Assembly: GCA_013368325.1 (NCBI GenBank)
Contig: JAACJK010000170.1
Coordinates: 372,001-436,000 of the forward strand
Length of the DNA: 64,000 nucleotides
DNA from: Ephemerocybe angulata
Lineage: Eukaryota > Basidiomycota > Agaricomycetes > Agaricales > Psathyrellaceae
Reading direction: 5' to 3'
Part shown: one piece after another, positions 45,631 to 57,000 of the stretch
Layout of the letters: each line of letters begins with the position of its first letter
How positions within the stretch are numbered: the stretch's first letter is position 1
The notes under the pieces: model-generated
Database searches by the model: none
What the model saw: the letters and a program-made list of their open reading frames with translations, nothing else
What the model was told of the DNA's origin: nothing
Translations under genes and position numbers: made by a program

Positions 45631-46830
45631 TCATCGCAGGGTTGGGACCCTCCAGTTACGCCAGAACTTGTCGCTATAATCGGGATATTCCGCCTCCGTC
45701 TTGAAGTACCCATCGGTCTTCACCTTCTTGCCCCTCAAGAACCTGTCGACGAACGCAGTCAAACCCTCGACTTCCGACTCCGGGAATTGGCAGTGGTTGT
45801 GACCCGCAGTCTGGTCAAACCCGATCCTATCTTCCACACCCAGCGCCTCCCAGACCGTCCTGGCGGCCCTCTGACACCCCCACGCCGACTCGGGCCCAAG
45901 CCAATCAATGTTGTTCTCCGGGACGTACAGCGCCCGTGGGGCGATGAGCGCGGTAACGAGGTGCTGATCGAACGGCAAGATCCCGACCTGGTTGACGTAG
46001 GGCTCGAAGGCCGGGGAGTGCCAGGTATTCTCCGTGATGATCTGGTGTGCAGTCTGGGTGTTGATACCCTTGCGTGCAAGGTAGTCTGAGATGCGCCAGC
46101 ACGATGGCCCGCCTGCGCCACCCTCCTGCGGGATGGTGAGCGCAATGCGGGGCTCGAAGGCGCCAGCGATGAGAACACCTTTGCCGTTGCGCGAGCAACC
46201 GGTGACGCCGAGGTGCTTGGTGTCGATCTTGGCCTCGGGGAGCTTCTCGAGGGCGTCGATGACACGCCCGATACCCCAAGCCCAAGCGATGAGCGAGCCA
46301 GCAGAGTGGTCCTTGCCGTAGAGGTCGTAGAATAGCCCGACGCCTCGGCTTGAGGTCGCGCTGTTCTGCGCTGCTATCTCGTCGTTGTTGAAGAGAATGT
46401 TGGCTACACCGGTGAGCGTGGGGATGGTGTTGACGCCGAAGGAGATGATCGCTGGGGAGGAGTCCTTTCCTGGCTCGGTGGCGGGGACGATGGTGACGTT
46501 GAACGAGATGCTTTTGTCGCCTACGGTGACGGCGACGTTCACCTTGGGGCGGCTTTCTTCGAAGTAGGTCGCCTTCACGGCGGACGATGCGACAGTGGGG
46601 AGCTGTCCGAGTTGGTAGCGCTGAACGAGTTGGCTGATCTCGGCGCGGCGGCAGGTCCAGTCGGACTTGGAGTTTACGCGTTGGCCGTTGAAGAAGGTGA
46701 AGGGGTCTGTCAGTGGAGTGAGATTGATCTCGTCTGGGATTTTGGAGCAGCGGCTCGCGTCTTCCTGGTCCTGAGCAAGGACAGGTAAGAGGAGGGTAAG
46801 GAGCGCTGCGAGTCGAGTGAAGGTGATCAT
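45631..46830 (-). CDS. 4-O-methyl-glucuronoyl methylesterase (CE15), copy 2, secreted
   Basis: Single exon of 399 aa, the same length as copy 1 and in inverted orientation. The ATG at 46830 opens the identical signal peptide. The serine motif VTGCSRNGKG, the glutamate motif PQEGGAGG and HNHCQFP are intact, so the enzyme should be active on glucuronoyl esters linking xylan to lignin. Of 29 amino-acid differences from copy 1, only one (V to G beside the HNHC motif) falls in the last 110 residues. The 3' part was therefore duplicated most recently or homogenised by gene conversion. Most differences are conservative (I/V, S/T, L/I), as expected under purifying selection. Confidence 0.92.
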   Translation of the reverse strand: MITFTRLAALLTLLLPVLAQDQEDASRCSKIPDEINLTPLTDPFTFFNGQRVNSKSDWTCRRAEISQLVQRYQLGQLPTVASSAVKATYFEESRPKVNVAVTVGDKSISFNVTIVPATEPGKDSSPAIISFGVNTIPTLTGVANILFNNDEIAAQNSATSSRGVGLFYDLYGKDHSAGSLIAWAWGIGRVIDALEKLPEAKIDTKHLGVTGCSRNGKGVLIAGAFEPRIALTIPQEGGAGGPSCWRISDYLARKGINTQTAHQIITENTWHSPAFEPYVNQVGILPFDQHLVTALIAPRALYVPENNIDWLGPESAWGCQRAARTVWEALGVEDRIGFDQTAGHNHCQFPESEVEGLTAFVDRFLRGKKVKTDGYFKTEAEYPDYSDKFWRNWRVPTLR

Positions 46831-47785
46831 TGCTTTGAAGAGTGGGATCTTGTCGACAACTTCTCGAGGACAGGTTGGTTTTATAGTTGGTTTTATACCC
46901 AAGGAGCGGATTATCTGCATGCTACTCTGCTAAAATCTCGGAGGCGCCGGTATCTTGGACTGCGAAGGTTGGCCTGTAATTGGGTCGCATGGTCAACTGG
47001 TCTGGGTTCTACTCCTGAAATTCTTCCCTGATATCGTACTTCGAGATCACGCTTGGGGAATACTCCACATTTAGAAGACGGACTGACAGGAAAGCTGCAA
47101 TACAGTAGGATTCACATCAAACCATAGATGTGTAAAGAAGTGTAGGAAGACTTGTAATAGATTGTTGGAAGTCATACAAGTACTGGCTAGCCCTCACGGT
47201 GAGACCTCAACCTGCTCACGAGTCATCTTTGAGTTAAGCCGAGAATGTAGGAATCGGGCACCGTGCAGCCCGACGTGAAAGAACTTGGACTTATCTCAAG
47301 TTTCCAGTGCTTCTAGTACTCTCACCTGACAGGGACACCAGGACCGGACTTCACCGTTTAATTATGGGCAGTGAAAGGAAGATACTTGACGAAATGCGCT
47401 CGCTACTTGGGTACGGGCCAACAAAAAAAGTGATTCAAGAAGCAAGAGGGTCCACCGTGAGTATCAACCCTGATATATGATATACCATGTAGAGGGCCAA
47501 TGCTCTGAACGTGAGAATAGATCACTCTTCCCTCGCCTCGAGACTCGAAGCGTTGAAGCCATCTCCTGATCCCATCGCATCATGCGTGTTCACCATCGCG
47601 TCGTCCACATCGCCCTCTATTTCCCTTCTATCTGTGAGGTACTTTCCGCCCACCCCAGACCAATCACAGGCTTTTCGAATTTTGAGAAATCAAAAGCCTC
47701 AGTGGACACGAGAGTCTGATTCTACGTCGTCGTACTAGGCCCAAGGCTCCCCCTTTACCGCCCCCTAGATGACTGCTACGGAAAG
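46831..47785. other. Duplicated CE15 promoter and spacer
   Basis: 46831-47255 is homologous on the minus strand to 26886-27268. TCGGCTTAACTCA.AGATGAC and ACAAGTCTTCCTA.ACTTCT occur in both, in the same order. 47256-47785 holds no called gene. Confidence 0.7.
46879..46897 (-). promoter_or_regulatory. Duplicated TATA box of CE15 copy 2
   Basis: On the minus strand two TATAAAACCAAC units follow directly on each other (TATA cores at 46897-46891 and 46885-46879). Copy 1 has one. Each lies about 50-65 bp from the ATG, and the 12-bp repeat may shift or broaden transcription start. Confidence 0.7.
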
Positions 47786-48421
47786 ATGGGATTTGTATCC
47801 TTCCCTGCATACGAAGGACATCCCGCTCGCTCCTCTCCTGGCGTCGCCCAACAGATCGCAGCGTACTACAAACAGTACCCCCAGGCGTTCGACTACTACG
47901 CTTACCTCGTATCATATATCCAGAGCAAGAATCGCCTTTCCAATGGCTCTCAATTTTTTAACCCCAGCGCAGTCGCAACGCAGATCACTGGATATACCCC
48001 CGCTCCCGAACCAGCTCCATCGGGTCAAAACATGCTTCCAGGTTCGCCCCACCACCGCTGTCACCACGCCAACCTGGACACACTCACAACCATGATTTTC
48101 TACGCACACCGTTCCGTCGAGGACCTCCGGGCGCAAGGAGTCAGCTAGAAGAGTCTCCAATTTGTGGAGGCGAACCGGGCGGATTTGCAGCGCGCGTCTC
48201 AGGTCAAGCTCAAGGCCAACTTCCAACAGGCCGGAGGCCGGGGGTGTACAGAAAACGGCATACCACTGGCCAACAAGGTTGAGGAGGTGCCTCAGTCCGC
48301 CGGTGAAAAGGCCGAGGACATTTCAGGTGCCAGCGTCGAGGGTGCTTCAGGGAAGATGGAGAGAGATGAGTCGTTTGAGGACTGGGACTGTCTGGACAAG
48401 TTGACGATGGGCGAGTCCTGA
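47786..48421 (+). pseudogene. Unrecognised gene with an in-frame stop
   Basis: Two frames in the same phase, 47786-48148 and 48149-48421, are separated only by a TAG at 48146-48148. Across it the sequence reads SVEDLRAQGVS-stop-KSLQFVEANRADLQ, which looks like one continuous helix. No plausible intron removes only the stop. The N-terminal part (MGFVSFPAYEG, AAYYKQYPQAFDYYAYLVSY) and C-terminal acidic tail (ESFEDWDCLDKL) look protein-like, but I do not recognise the family. It is either a recent nonsense pseudogene or a read-through or sequencing artefact. Confidence 0.5.
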
Positions 48422-48892
48422 GTGGGAACCGACACAGAGTACGAAACTGGGAGGATGATTTTGGGTGGGCTGAGAAGGTATTCAGAACGTAAAATACACA
48501 TAAAGTTAACGTTGTTTGAGAATACAATGCGCGCAACGCGCGCAATGATGATAGCAGCGGCCGCTGAACTTGACCAGATCATGGGCGTCTAACTATACCC
48601 AGCCCATTATGGACTCTCTAGCTGTAAGGGGAAGAGCAAAAGCTCATGCAGCTCCTTTTCGAATTACCATACACACTGGTATCACCTCTCAAGCGTCAGA
48701 TACAGCTCGCTGTGCGTGAAAGCGGCCACAAGGCGCGAAGAATGGGCGCTCGTTGCCGTGGGAGAATATTTGTTGGTCCATCAAAACCCATAAGAAGCGA
48801 CCCGTCATTGATCTCATTCTTGAACCTCAACCACAACCACAATCCAACGTTATTGGGCCAATAGTCCTCCGTGTCTCCCTGCCTTCTTCAAG
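48422..48892. other. Intergenic, 471 bp
   Basis: Promoter side of the interrupted F-box gene. A GC-rich palindrome (TGCGCGCAACGCGCGCA) lies near 48528. No gene is seen. Confidence 0.4.
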
Positions 48893-49211
48893 ATGGTCCA
48901 AGAACAAGCCACCTCTATCTCCGAGCTACTCTACAACAACGCTCCTCTCCCAACAACCTCGACCTCTCGATCATCCAAGAAAGATCCGAGGCCATGGCTA
49001 TGAGGATAGCAAAACTCCGCGATGAACTCAAGGACCTCGAGCACCAGCTTCAACTGCACAAATGCGTTTTCTCCCCGGCGCGTCGGATACCTACGGAGGT
49101 CTTGACGATGATATTCGACATCGCTTCGACGCCGGCCAAGCCTCCGTGGTCCAGCTACGATGACTCGGAGGGTTGGGAACGGGATAGGAAGTGCTTGTCT
49201 ACGATTACTCT
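48893..49211 (+). pseudogene. F-box gene, 5' part, interrupted by a transposon
   Basis: The frame encodes a coiled-coil-like start (RIAKLRDELKDLEHQLQLHK) and SPARRIPTEVLTMIFDIAS, the typical Agaricomycete F-box layout. It runs to CLSTITL, where the transposon begins at 49212. The ATG at 48893 (MVQEQATSISELLY) is one base out of frame with the rest. A 1-nt indel near 48945, or use of a later ATG around 48991, would explain this. The 3' part resumes at 57697. Confidence 0.8.
49209..49211. repeat. Target-site duplication, left (TCT)
   Basis: The TCT before the left terminal repeat matches TCT at 57697-57699 after the right one. A 3-bp duplication is characteristic of CACTA-type elements. Confidence 0.85.
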
Positions 49212-49299
49212 CACGGCGGGCAAAGGCTTGTCATGTGCCGAACCGGCATGGTTTGTCAAGTTGCCGGTCAAATGCGGTGTCATGTTCAAGCTCCGATTG
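49212..49299 (+). repeat. Left terminal inverted repeat
   Basis: Starts CACGGCGGGCAAAGGC and matches the reverse complement of 57609-57696. The GGCATGGTTTGTCAAG core and the AGCTCCG end are shared. Confidence 0.9.
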
Positions 49300-49592
49300 A
49301 ATACAGGATCCCCGCCGCCGCCGCCTGCGGCACCAACTTTTCCTAACTACAGTATTGCTCAGTCACCACGTCACTTGAGCTCATTTCATCCAGGATTCTA
49401 TCTATTAAGATGGTTATATGTATAGTAGTCAAGTTTTTTTGGATTAGAAATAGACCAAATGCTCACGTTGGGCACACCAAGAGTTGAGAGTAGCGATAGC
49501 CAATAGCCGTTCAGCAATCGTCGGGGTCGGACGCGCACCAGCTCTAGCCTCTTGCCCTCGTACAACGATCTGACCTACAACTGTGCTTTCAA

Positions 49593-51831
49593 ATGGACCA
49601 AGATACACGTTCTGTGGTCTCAGCCCTTCAAGATGAATTTGCAAGAAAGCTGGCTGCCATGCAACAAGAGTTCGCTCTGCAGCTCCAACTACAAGAGGCA
49701 AAAACGACCGAGACTCATGCTCTCTGGCATTCGCAGAAGGCCGCCCTCGAAGCTGAATTAGCTACTTTGCGCCAGAACCACATGGAGAACAGTTTCCATG
49801 ATCAAGGATCGTCTTGGTAGGTGCTGAATTACTACTAGTTCCGTGTGCGCCTCTCTAAAACCTCTTTTGCAGGGATAAGGATATACAAATGGGGTCAAGC
49901 CCAATTGTCTTGCAGGAGCCGGAGCAGACGCCACTACCGCCTTCTCCTGTGCAACCATCGACTCGGCAGAAAAGAAATCAGCGCGACTCCCTCGCATCTT
50001 CAGGTGCCCAATCGAGCCCAATGTTTCCGTCCACGCCCACGCGCCGCACTTCTTCGAGAACTGAAAGCGGTACCAATGCACATGTAAATCCCAACAACTC
50101 GCAATCTACACCGACAGAGACTCCCAGGAGGACGCCAAGGAGGACTGGAACACAAAACGCGGCTGAGCCGGCCACCCCTACTCGGCGCACTCGGAGCACA
50201 GCTGGCTCGCTCCCTTCTACACCTAAAACCCCTGCGAAGGCCACACGTTCAAAGGGCCACTCTGGGATAGTGCAAGACTCTCATCCTGCTGAAGAGGCAG
50301 ATGCACCCAGTCGACGTGCGAAGGCTTATCAGCTATTTGACAACGATCCCAATATACCAGTTGATGCTGCGGAACTGAAAGTGCGTACGAGTCACATAGC
50401 AATACTACTTGTGACTTGTTCTTACCATTGATAGAAAGCCGCGTTTACACATTTTCGGTTAATGGCCAACTGCCCTGATACCGATAGCGTACCAGCGAGT
50501 CCGACGACAGCCGAGATCGCCACTTTCTACCGGCGCTTTGCAGATGAGCCCGAGGTTTTAGCTCAACGGACTGGCCAGCCCCTCATCAGTATATCGTCCG
50601 TCCAAGTCCACGCATACATGCCAACAGCGACTCGCTCCCAGACTCGAAACCAACTCGGAAAGATTGAAGAGGTTGTCGTCAAATTCATTGCAAGCAGGAT
50701 GAGCCGCATGGGCTTTACGCGATGGGCGCCTAACTACATAGAAGCACCGGGCTCACTCTGGAATACTGCGGCAAGGATCACTTTTATCGATACCTTTCGG
50801 CAGGCGGTTAGTGCAAGGACATACGATTACCTGAAAGGCACTTGGAAGCGACATATCAATGACATGGACCTTCTAATTCAAGTATACGACCACATCGCGC
50901 ATTACCACTTTTTCTCGCTTTGGAGGAAGGAACAACGTCTCCCTGGGCGCGTCAAACTAGATGTGAAGAAGAACTCAGTGTACCAGCTACGCAAACGTGT
51001 ATGTGCTTTTTTATATCTTTAGTAATTGTCGCATCTTGAACTGACTTTGGTTAGACGGCAGAAGCACGTCGCGAGTTTCTGGAAGAAAACAAGCTCAGCG
51101 TGTACCTCCCCTTGATTGACAGAAAGGCTACATCTGATGATGAGCGAGATCCAGATGGAGGGTTTGAAGACTGCCGACCAATCTATTTCATTAAAAAGCG
51201 CCCGGAACGCTCAGCGGGCATGGAGTTGTTCATTCGACGTCTTGAGGCAGCGCAGGACATGCAAATTGGGCTTTTATCTAACAGGACACGGACTGATCGC
51301 ATTCGCAAGGTTCCGCCACCATCGCAGCAAAAGACTACAGGATTCACTGCCCTACCCCCAGACATGCCCATCGACTACTACGACCCAGCGTTCTTCAACA
51401 TGCTTCCCCTCAAGGTTAGAGCAAAGGCCGACATTACCAAGATTGCGCTTCCCCCGAATCCTGCCAAGACCTTTACGAACTTCAAGACAGAGAGGAAGCT
51501 CACGAATGAAGGTCTAATGATCAAGTATGGCAAAACGGTCCTCTCTCGGTACAATCTTGACGGCCTCTTCGGCGATGATGACAGCGATGACCTCGGCGGC
51601 GATGATGAGGAGGACGAGGGCTATGGTGAAGATGACGGATTAGAGGAAGAAAAAGGAGATTCAGAGGAAGATGATTTCTCAGGAATAGATGACCTCTTAG
51701 CAGATGATGGAGACATGGCAAGGGATGAAGATGATACTATGTCGGAGCTTGATGTGGAGGAGGAACGGGAACACATTTCATACAAGCGATCAAAGCTGGC
51801 TGCAGAACTGTCTATGGATACCGGGTTTTAG
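49593..51831 (+). CDS. Second ORF of the CACTA-like element, 690 aa
   Basis: Exons are 49593-49816, 49873-50380, 50435-50998 and 51055-51831, with consistent phases. The N-terminus (ALQDEFARKLAAMQQEFALQ...) is a coiled coil. A Ser/Thr/Pro-rich linker with many TPRRT-type basic repeats follows, and could bind DNA. An ordered middle domain comes next (FYRRFADEPEVLAQRTGQPL, WKRHINDMDLLIQVYDHIAH). The end is a strongly acidic run (DDDSDDLGGDDEEDEG) with a short basic tail. CACTA elements usually encode a TnpA-like accessory DNA-binding protein beside the Tnp2 transposase. Position and orientation suggest that role, but I see no sequence proof and do not recognise the middle domain. Captured host origin is the alternative. 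Confidence 0.75.
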
Positions 51832-54042
51832 TAATGGGGCCTATGTAGACATAGAATATACATGTTTGATGAGTTCCCAGATGCCCAGCGCCAAAACACT
51901 TAACGTCCGAGCAAGATACAGCCTAATCGCTGAAGCGCCTAGCTCGAAGCGCCCGCCATAATCAGATCACGTGTTGTGATCAGAGGTTGAGCTCGTCGTT
52001 GATGGCGACGACAACAATGTTTCTTCATGCCACCATCAACCAGTACGCTCTCCCTGTGGCTCTCGTAGCGCCGTGCTCGCCGAAAGCCGACGAGTCCACT
52101 CTGATTTGCGGCTGGCCCTCTCTCCATTTCGCATGCTCTCCCGCCCAACAATCCTCTCTCCAACTCTTGCAGGACATCCGTCTCCCCGTCTCCTCTCGCC
52201 CTGTCCGCGTTCGTCCGGCTCTGAAGCCACACCAGGCATGCCTGTCGCATCTCGCAAGGCCGCGTCTGGTGATTCGTGCGGCTCGCTCACACACAACGAA
52301 ACATTGCCAAGGCTGCTGCAATTGGTCAGTCATGCGAGGCGCCGTCACGTTGCTCGCTCGTTCATCCGCCCCTCGCAAGATGTTCGACATCATCACCGCC
52401 GTCGCGCTGGACGACGCGCCCAGACTGGCTCGCCACCCACCGCCCACTGGCACCTCGCTCGATGCTCACGGCGCCCGCCGGCGCGCCTCTCCAACAAGGG
52501 ACACACCCTCACCGAGCCCAGCCCCGCGGCGGTCCAAATCGTAACCGACCTCGCCGCCGAGTTCCCGCGCACCAAGGCGCCCAAGCGCCTCGCCCTCAAC
52601 CTCAGCACCGGGGGCGAATTCGAAACTAGGGCCGAGCGTTCGAGTGGTCGGTTTGCCAGTTCAACTTCGTCATCGTTGCCGCTGAGGCAGGGCGGTCTTG
52701 ACTCTTGACTGGTGAGTATGGGGTCCATTTATGAGATGTTTTCACGCTTACCTGTGACTTTTCTACCTCCTAGCACTGTGCCGCAGAGGCTTGAGTGGAA
52801 CCTCCCGCGGCAATAAGGGCTTGGCGACAAGAGAATTGGAGGTGAGTTTCCTCCCCCATGCACGGTGGATTGCGAAGAGAGATGGCGCCGCGCGGGGCCC
52901 AGCGCGCAGCGACTCCTGTACTCGGGGTCCGTCGTGCAGAATGCATTACTCACGCGATACTGACTGTTCTCATTACGTGCTCCAGGATCTACCCTCGACG
53001 GCCGTCTATCGCCCCCCGCAACCCCGCGTCCACGCACGTTGTGAGCATCCAGCCAACCCAGACACCCCTCCACACCTCCACCATGAGTCCCCACCTCCAG
53101 CACCCAAACTCGACGTCCCTGTGCACCAGCGCGAAGCGATTTCATCATATCTGCAAACTGAAGATTACCAAGGCGCTCAAAAGTGCTGCGCGGCTCCCCA
53201 AAAGTGTCATGGGCACAAAGAACGGTGGGCGTGGCAACAATGGCTTCGCCCCCACCCCAACGAGCAGTTTCTCGTCGTCCTCCACCTCCAGATCCTCGGA
53301 TGCATGCAGCGGCACAAGCAATCCATACGCCCGTCCACACAACGTCCACAGCCATCCCATACGGACCTTCGCGAACGCACGCTGGGCGACTGCACTGTCG
53401 TCGCACCGTCGCAGATGCTCTCCGACTCTGACTACAACACGCTGCGTACGACGGCGGTGGACGCCATCCGCACAACGACAGCGACAACTGAAACATCGCC
53501 GCCCCGTCAGATATGCGAAGGATGCTGAGCTCGCCTTCATTGGTGGTGCTGTGGCGTTGCCTCTGGAGGGTCGGAAGGCGTTGAGGCGGTGGACGCAACG
53601 AGAACCCTGCAAACGGCGGAGATAAAGGTTGTGGTATATGGGAGGACCACACTCTCCCCATTTCTACCACCATCCTCCTTCGTCGTTGTCCGACGCAGCG
53701 TGCACGTTTCCCATGTAAGCCATCTCCACATTATCGAGCTTGTTTCGGGGCTGACGCGCTTTCTTTCATCGCACAGAATGGATGCTGGATGGACTGGACG
53801 TCGTTCGTGGTGGGGAGCCCGTGAAATCTCGAGGACGGCACGTTAGCGGTGAAGTTTTCGAGTTCGTTTCTGGTACTTGCGGTCGCTAACGGTGTTCCGG
53901 CAGGGTGATCCATGCTGCGGGAGGCAACGGGGTCGGGGTGCATTCGTCGTCGTCGTTTGACGCGGTGCTCACGGTATCTCGTCCCGCATGTCGTATTCAT
54001 GTACAATTAAATCCAAAGTGTGATAATGCTCTATTAAAGTTG
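51832..54042. other. GC-rich interior of the transposon without a clear gene
   Basis: A 2.2-kb stretch between the two convergent element genes, markedly richer in GC than either. Several overlapping frames exist on both strands, but none has consistent splice signals or motifs. The most protein-like is the plus-strand frame from 53083 (RFHHICKLKITKALKSAARL, then a Ser-rich run). A small hairpin (GATCAC-GTGTT-GTGATC) lies at about 51964-51980. It may be captured or nested DNA. Confidence 0.45.
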
Positions 54043-57000
54043 CTATGTCTGATCTCGATGTAAACTATCAACAATCACCATTGTTGCCTGTTTGATACCA
54101 AAAGTCCCCTTTGGTCTTGAGTAGAAAGGTACGTGGCCAATGATAGAGTCCTTCTCTATGATCACATGCTTCTCTGCAGGAGGTGTTTGCTTGTAGACAA
54201 TGCCAGCCTTGAGCGCAGGGTAATTGGCGTACGGATTGTGTGCCTCATCCCGCCGTGAAAGCCTGACATGCGGTGCGATAACAAGGTACGTCTTGGGGAA
54301 GCCTTCGATGAGTTCTTCAGTCCAGATGGCCTGTATGAACCCTGTGCCAGTGCTACCTTCGCCGGTCTTGTAGCTAATAGAGCTGTTGCCTTCATGGATG
54401 GTCTGAATGCCGTAGAGCCGAGTGTTGTGATGTAAGTGCTTTATCGTCGAGGTCCAGATGGGGAGAACATTGGAGTTTTCGGGGTGAGGAAGGTCGAAGC
54501 GATGGCGGAATGAACTGGCAGAAGGGTGTGTATCTGAGTTTTGAATCACATATTCGAGCCACAGCGTGTATTGATGCTCAGTCAGGCGCTGGTAGGTGGT
54601 TGACGATGTTGTGGCGGTCCCTGGTAGTAGCGTCTCTGAGAGCTGTGTTAGGTGTGATTGGGATGATTCAATTGGAGAAGATGCTGCATCCTTAACCCTG
54701 TTAGCCCATCGTCCTCTATCAAGCAGTGTCGTTATCCGACTACGACGACAGATTTGCCTGAGCATCGTCAGGTCCATTTCCCCTGCCGCAATGTATCATG
54801 TTCGAGGTAATTCGTGAATAGTCACAGACGTGCACTCACAAAGATGACCATTAGTCTTGATTCGCTGAAGGGTTCCGTTATGCTGCTCGTAAGGAAACTC
54901 GCTAAGCAGAATTAACGGCCCCCAGAACCTCATGAGTTCCGGATTGTGCATGGCGTAGTGGTGATTAGGGCGCGAAGGGGCATGTGGGAAAAGGACAAGT
55001 GCGGATTGGCGGTACTTGATATAGTGGTAGAGGTAGAGATCGGGAGCGTCGCGGGAAACGGTGTAGCCGCAAACGATGTTTGTACATGTGACGAGGTGGT
55101 AGAAATTGCTCATGAGCTCATCGAAGGATGGGGAACTGGTTGAGTGGCTGCATGCCCCATCGGATACCCACAGTTCTGGAAGGATTAGGGGAAGAAAGAC
55201 GATGAAGAGTTTGTGCCATTGATCAGCTTTAAGCTTTCCGTGCGTCTTCTCCCCCAGGTTTGGAGGTGGTCGCTCAACCCAGGTCGGTACAGTTGCTTGA
55301 GAAATGCATTCCCGGATCGAAGCAAGTTGAACGTGCGAGAATGTTGGCGCAGCATTTGTTGGGTCCGTTGTCTCGTCGTCAAGATTGTCGTCACATTCAG
55401 TGTTGTTGGACTCGCCGTCTGACTCGGGCGCGTATTCTTCGTCCTCGTCGTTCCCAAGATCAATATTAAAAATCCGAACGTCAGAGGGGAGAATTGATGC
55501 TTCAGGTGACTGTTGGATGGCTTGATTGCGTGCCGCCTCGCCTTCATTGTGCAGGTCCAAGAGTTCGTCCTCCAAATCCATCATCTCGACGTCCGAGTCA
55601 GAATCAACATCCGAGTCAGCCATGACCACATCCCCAGCACTATCTGCCATGTATCCTGCATCTAGTCCTTCCTCCTGTAGCCGTTCTTCACCCAATCCCT
55701 TCTCCGCTCGCTCCTTCCTATCGCTCCCAATGCCCCAACGGTGGCGAACGTGATGCTGAAGCACACCTTCTATCCAGTTATGCATGAGCCCAAGCATCGT
55801 GTGCTTGACTGGGTCCCGGTAGACCAGGAGGTTGAGCGATGACCACCGGACACCATATTCTCTGAATATCTCCTCGCGCCTCTTCTTCGTCGCTGCCGTC
55901 CGCCATGCTTCAGCTGCTGCCCGAACGACTGTCCCGATTCGAGGGCGGAACATCTCAACATCTGTCGCTTCGATGTTGTCCTTGTGCAACATACAGAAAG
56001 AGCAGAAATTTGCATCGGAGCCTACACCAGCAAATCCTAGAGCCTTTCGCATAGCTAAGAGATCGCCAATCCCGGGTAAGACTGCAACTTTCTTCATGAC
56101 TCCATCAGGATGTCGGTGTGTGCAGATCTTCCTGCCACTCCACATGCGTTCAATTTGGGAGATTACTGGGTCGGAGACGGCGGTGATAGTTTCCATGTCG
56201 GGCTCTTTCGGAAGCGGGGTTATTGCAGCAAAATAGGTATATTCCGGTCGGTACTGAAGATGGGGAGGGAGGTTCAAACAGAAGAACATAATCGCACCAG
56301 CCGATACAGTCTTTCCGGCTGTCTTGTTGAGGAGGGGATTGAACCAGTCTATGAAGTAGCTGAAGGTCAGGTTCCCTCGAGTCGTCGTGAAGGAACCCAA
56401 ACTTCGCCACGCAGGGCTATCCCAAATCGAGCGCATAGTTTCGGTGTCCGGTTGATGATCGTAAGACTTGTCGATCTCGTCTTCGACACCAGGGCAAGAA
56501 AGGAAGTATTCCAGCCAAGATTCAAAGTCCTGGACACAGTACAGTCGACGAGGTACCACTCTCGGCCCACCACGCGTCGCACGTGTTGTCCATAGTTCTT
56601 CATTGCAGACGCGGCTTCGGGGAGTGGCACGATAATCGCATTGTTGTGGGATGTGGCCGAGGGGGTATTGCTTGAAACATTTTGGACAGCAGATGGTGCG
56701 CGAGAGAATGGGGTCGAGGGAGAGGTTGCCGATAGCAGTCCGAACATCGTGTGGGAGGGTGACAGTGCGAGGAGAGTCAAAGCTGGCCGAGAGGCGTCCA
56801 AACCTGATAGCCAGGCTCACAATGAGGTCCACGGCCTTCAGCGTGCGATTTACTGAGGCCCTGCTGAGGCCCCCAACGAGCAGAAGCCAAGCACCGAGCG
56901 CGCCAACCGATGTTTGAAGTGTCCGTCGCATCTGAGTAATGGCTAATAGACATTAGCACGGGTTTAGCTGCAGGAGCTGTTTGCTACGCACTGGCTTCCC

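Noticed and set aside
52729..53673. 314-codon minus-strand and overlapping plus-strand frames inside the transposon
   Set aside because: GC-rich DNA gives long frames in several phases at once. None shows motifs or consistent exon structure.
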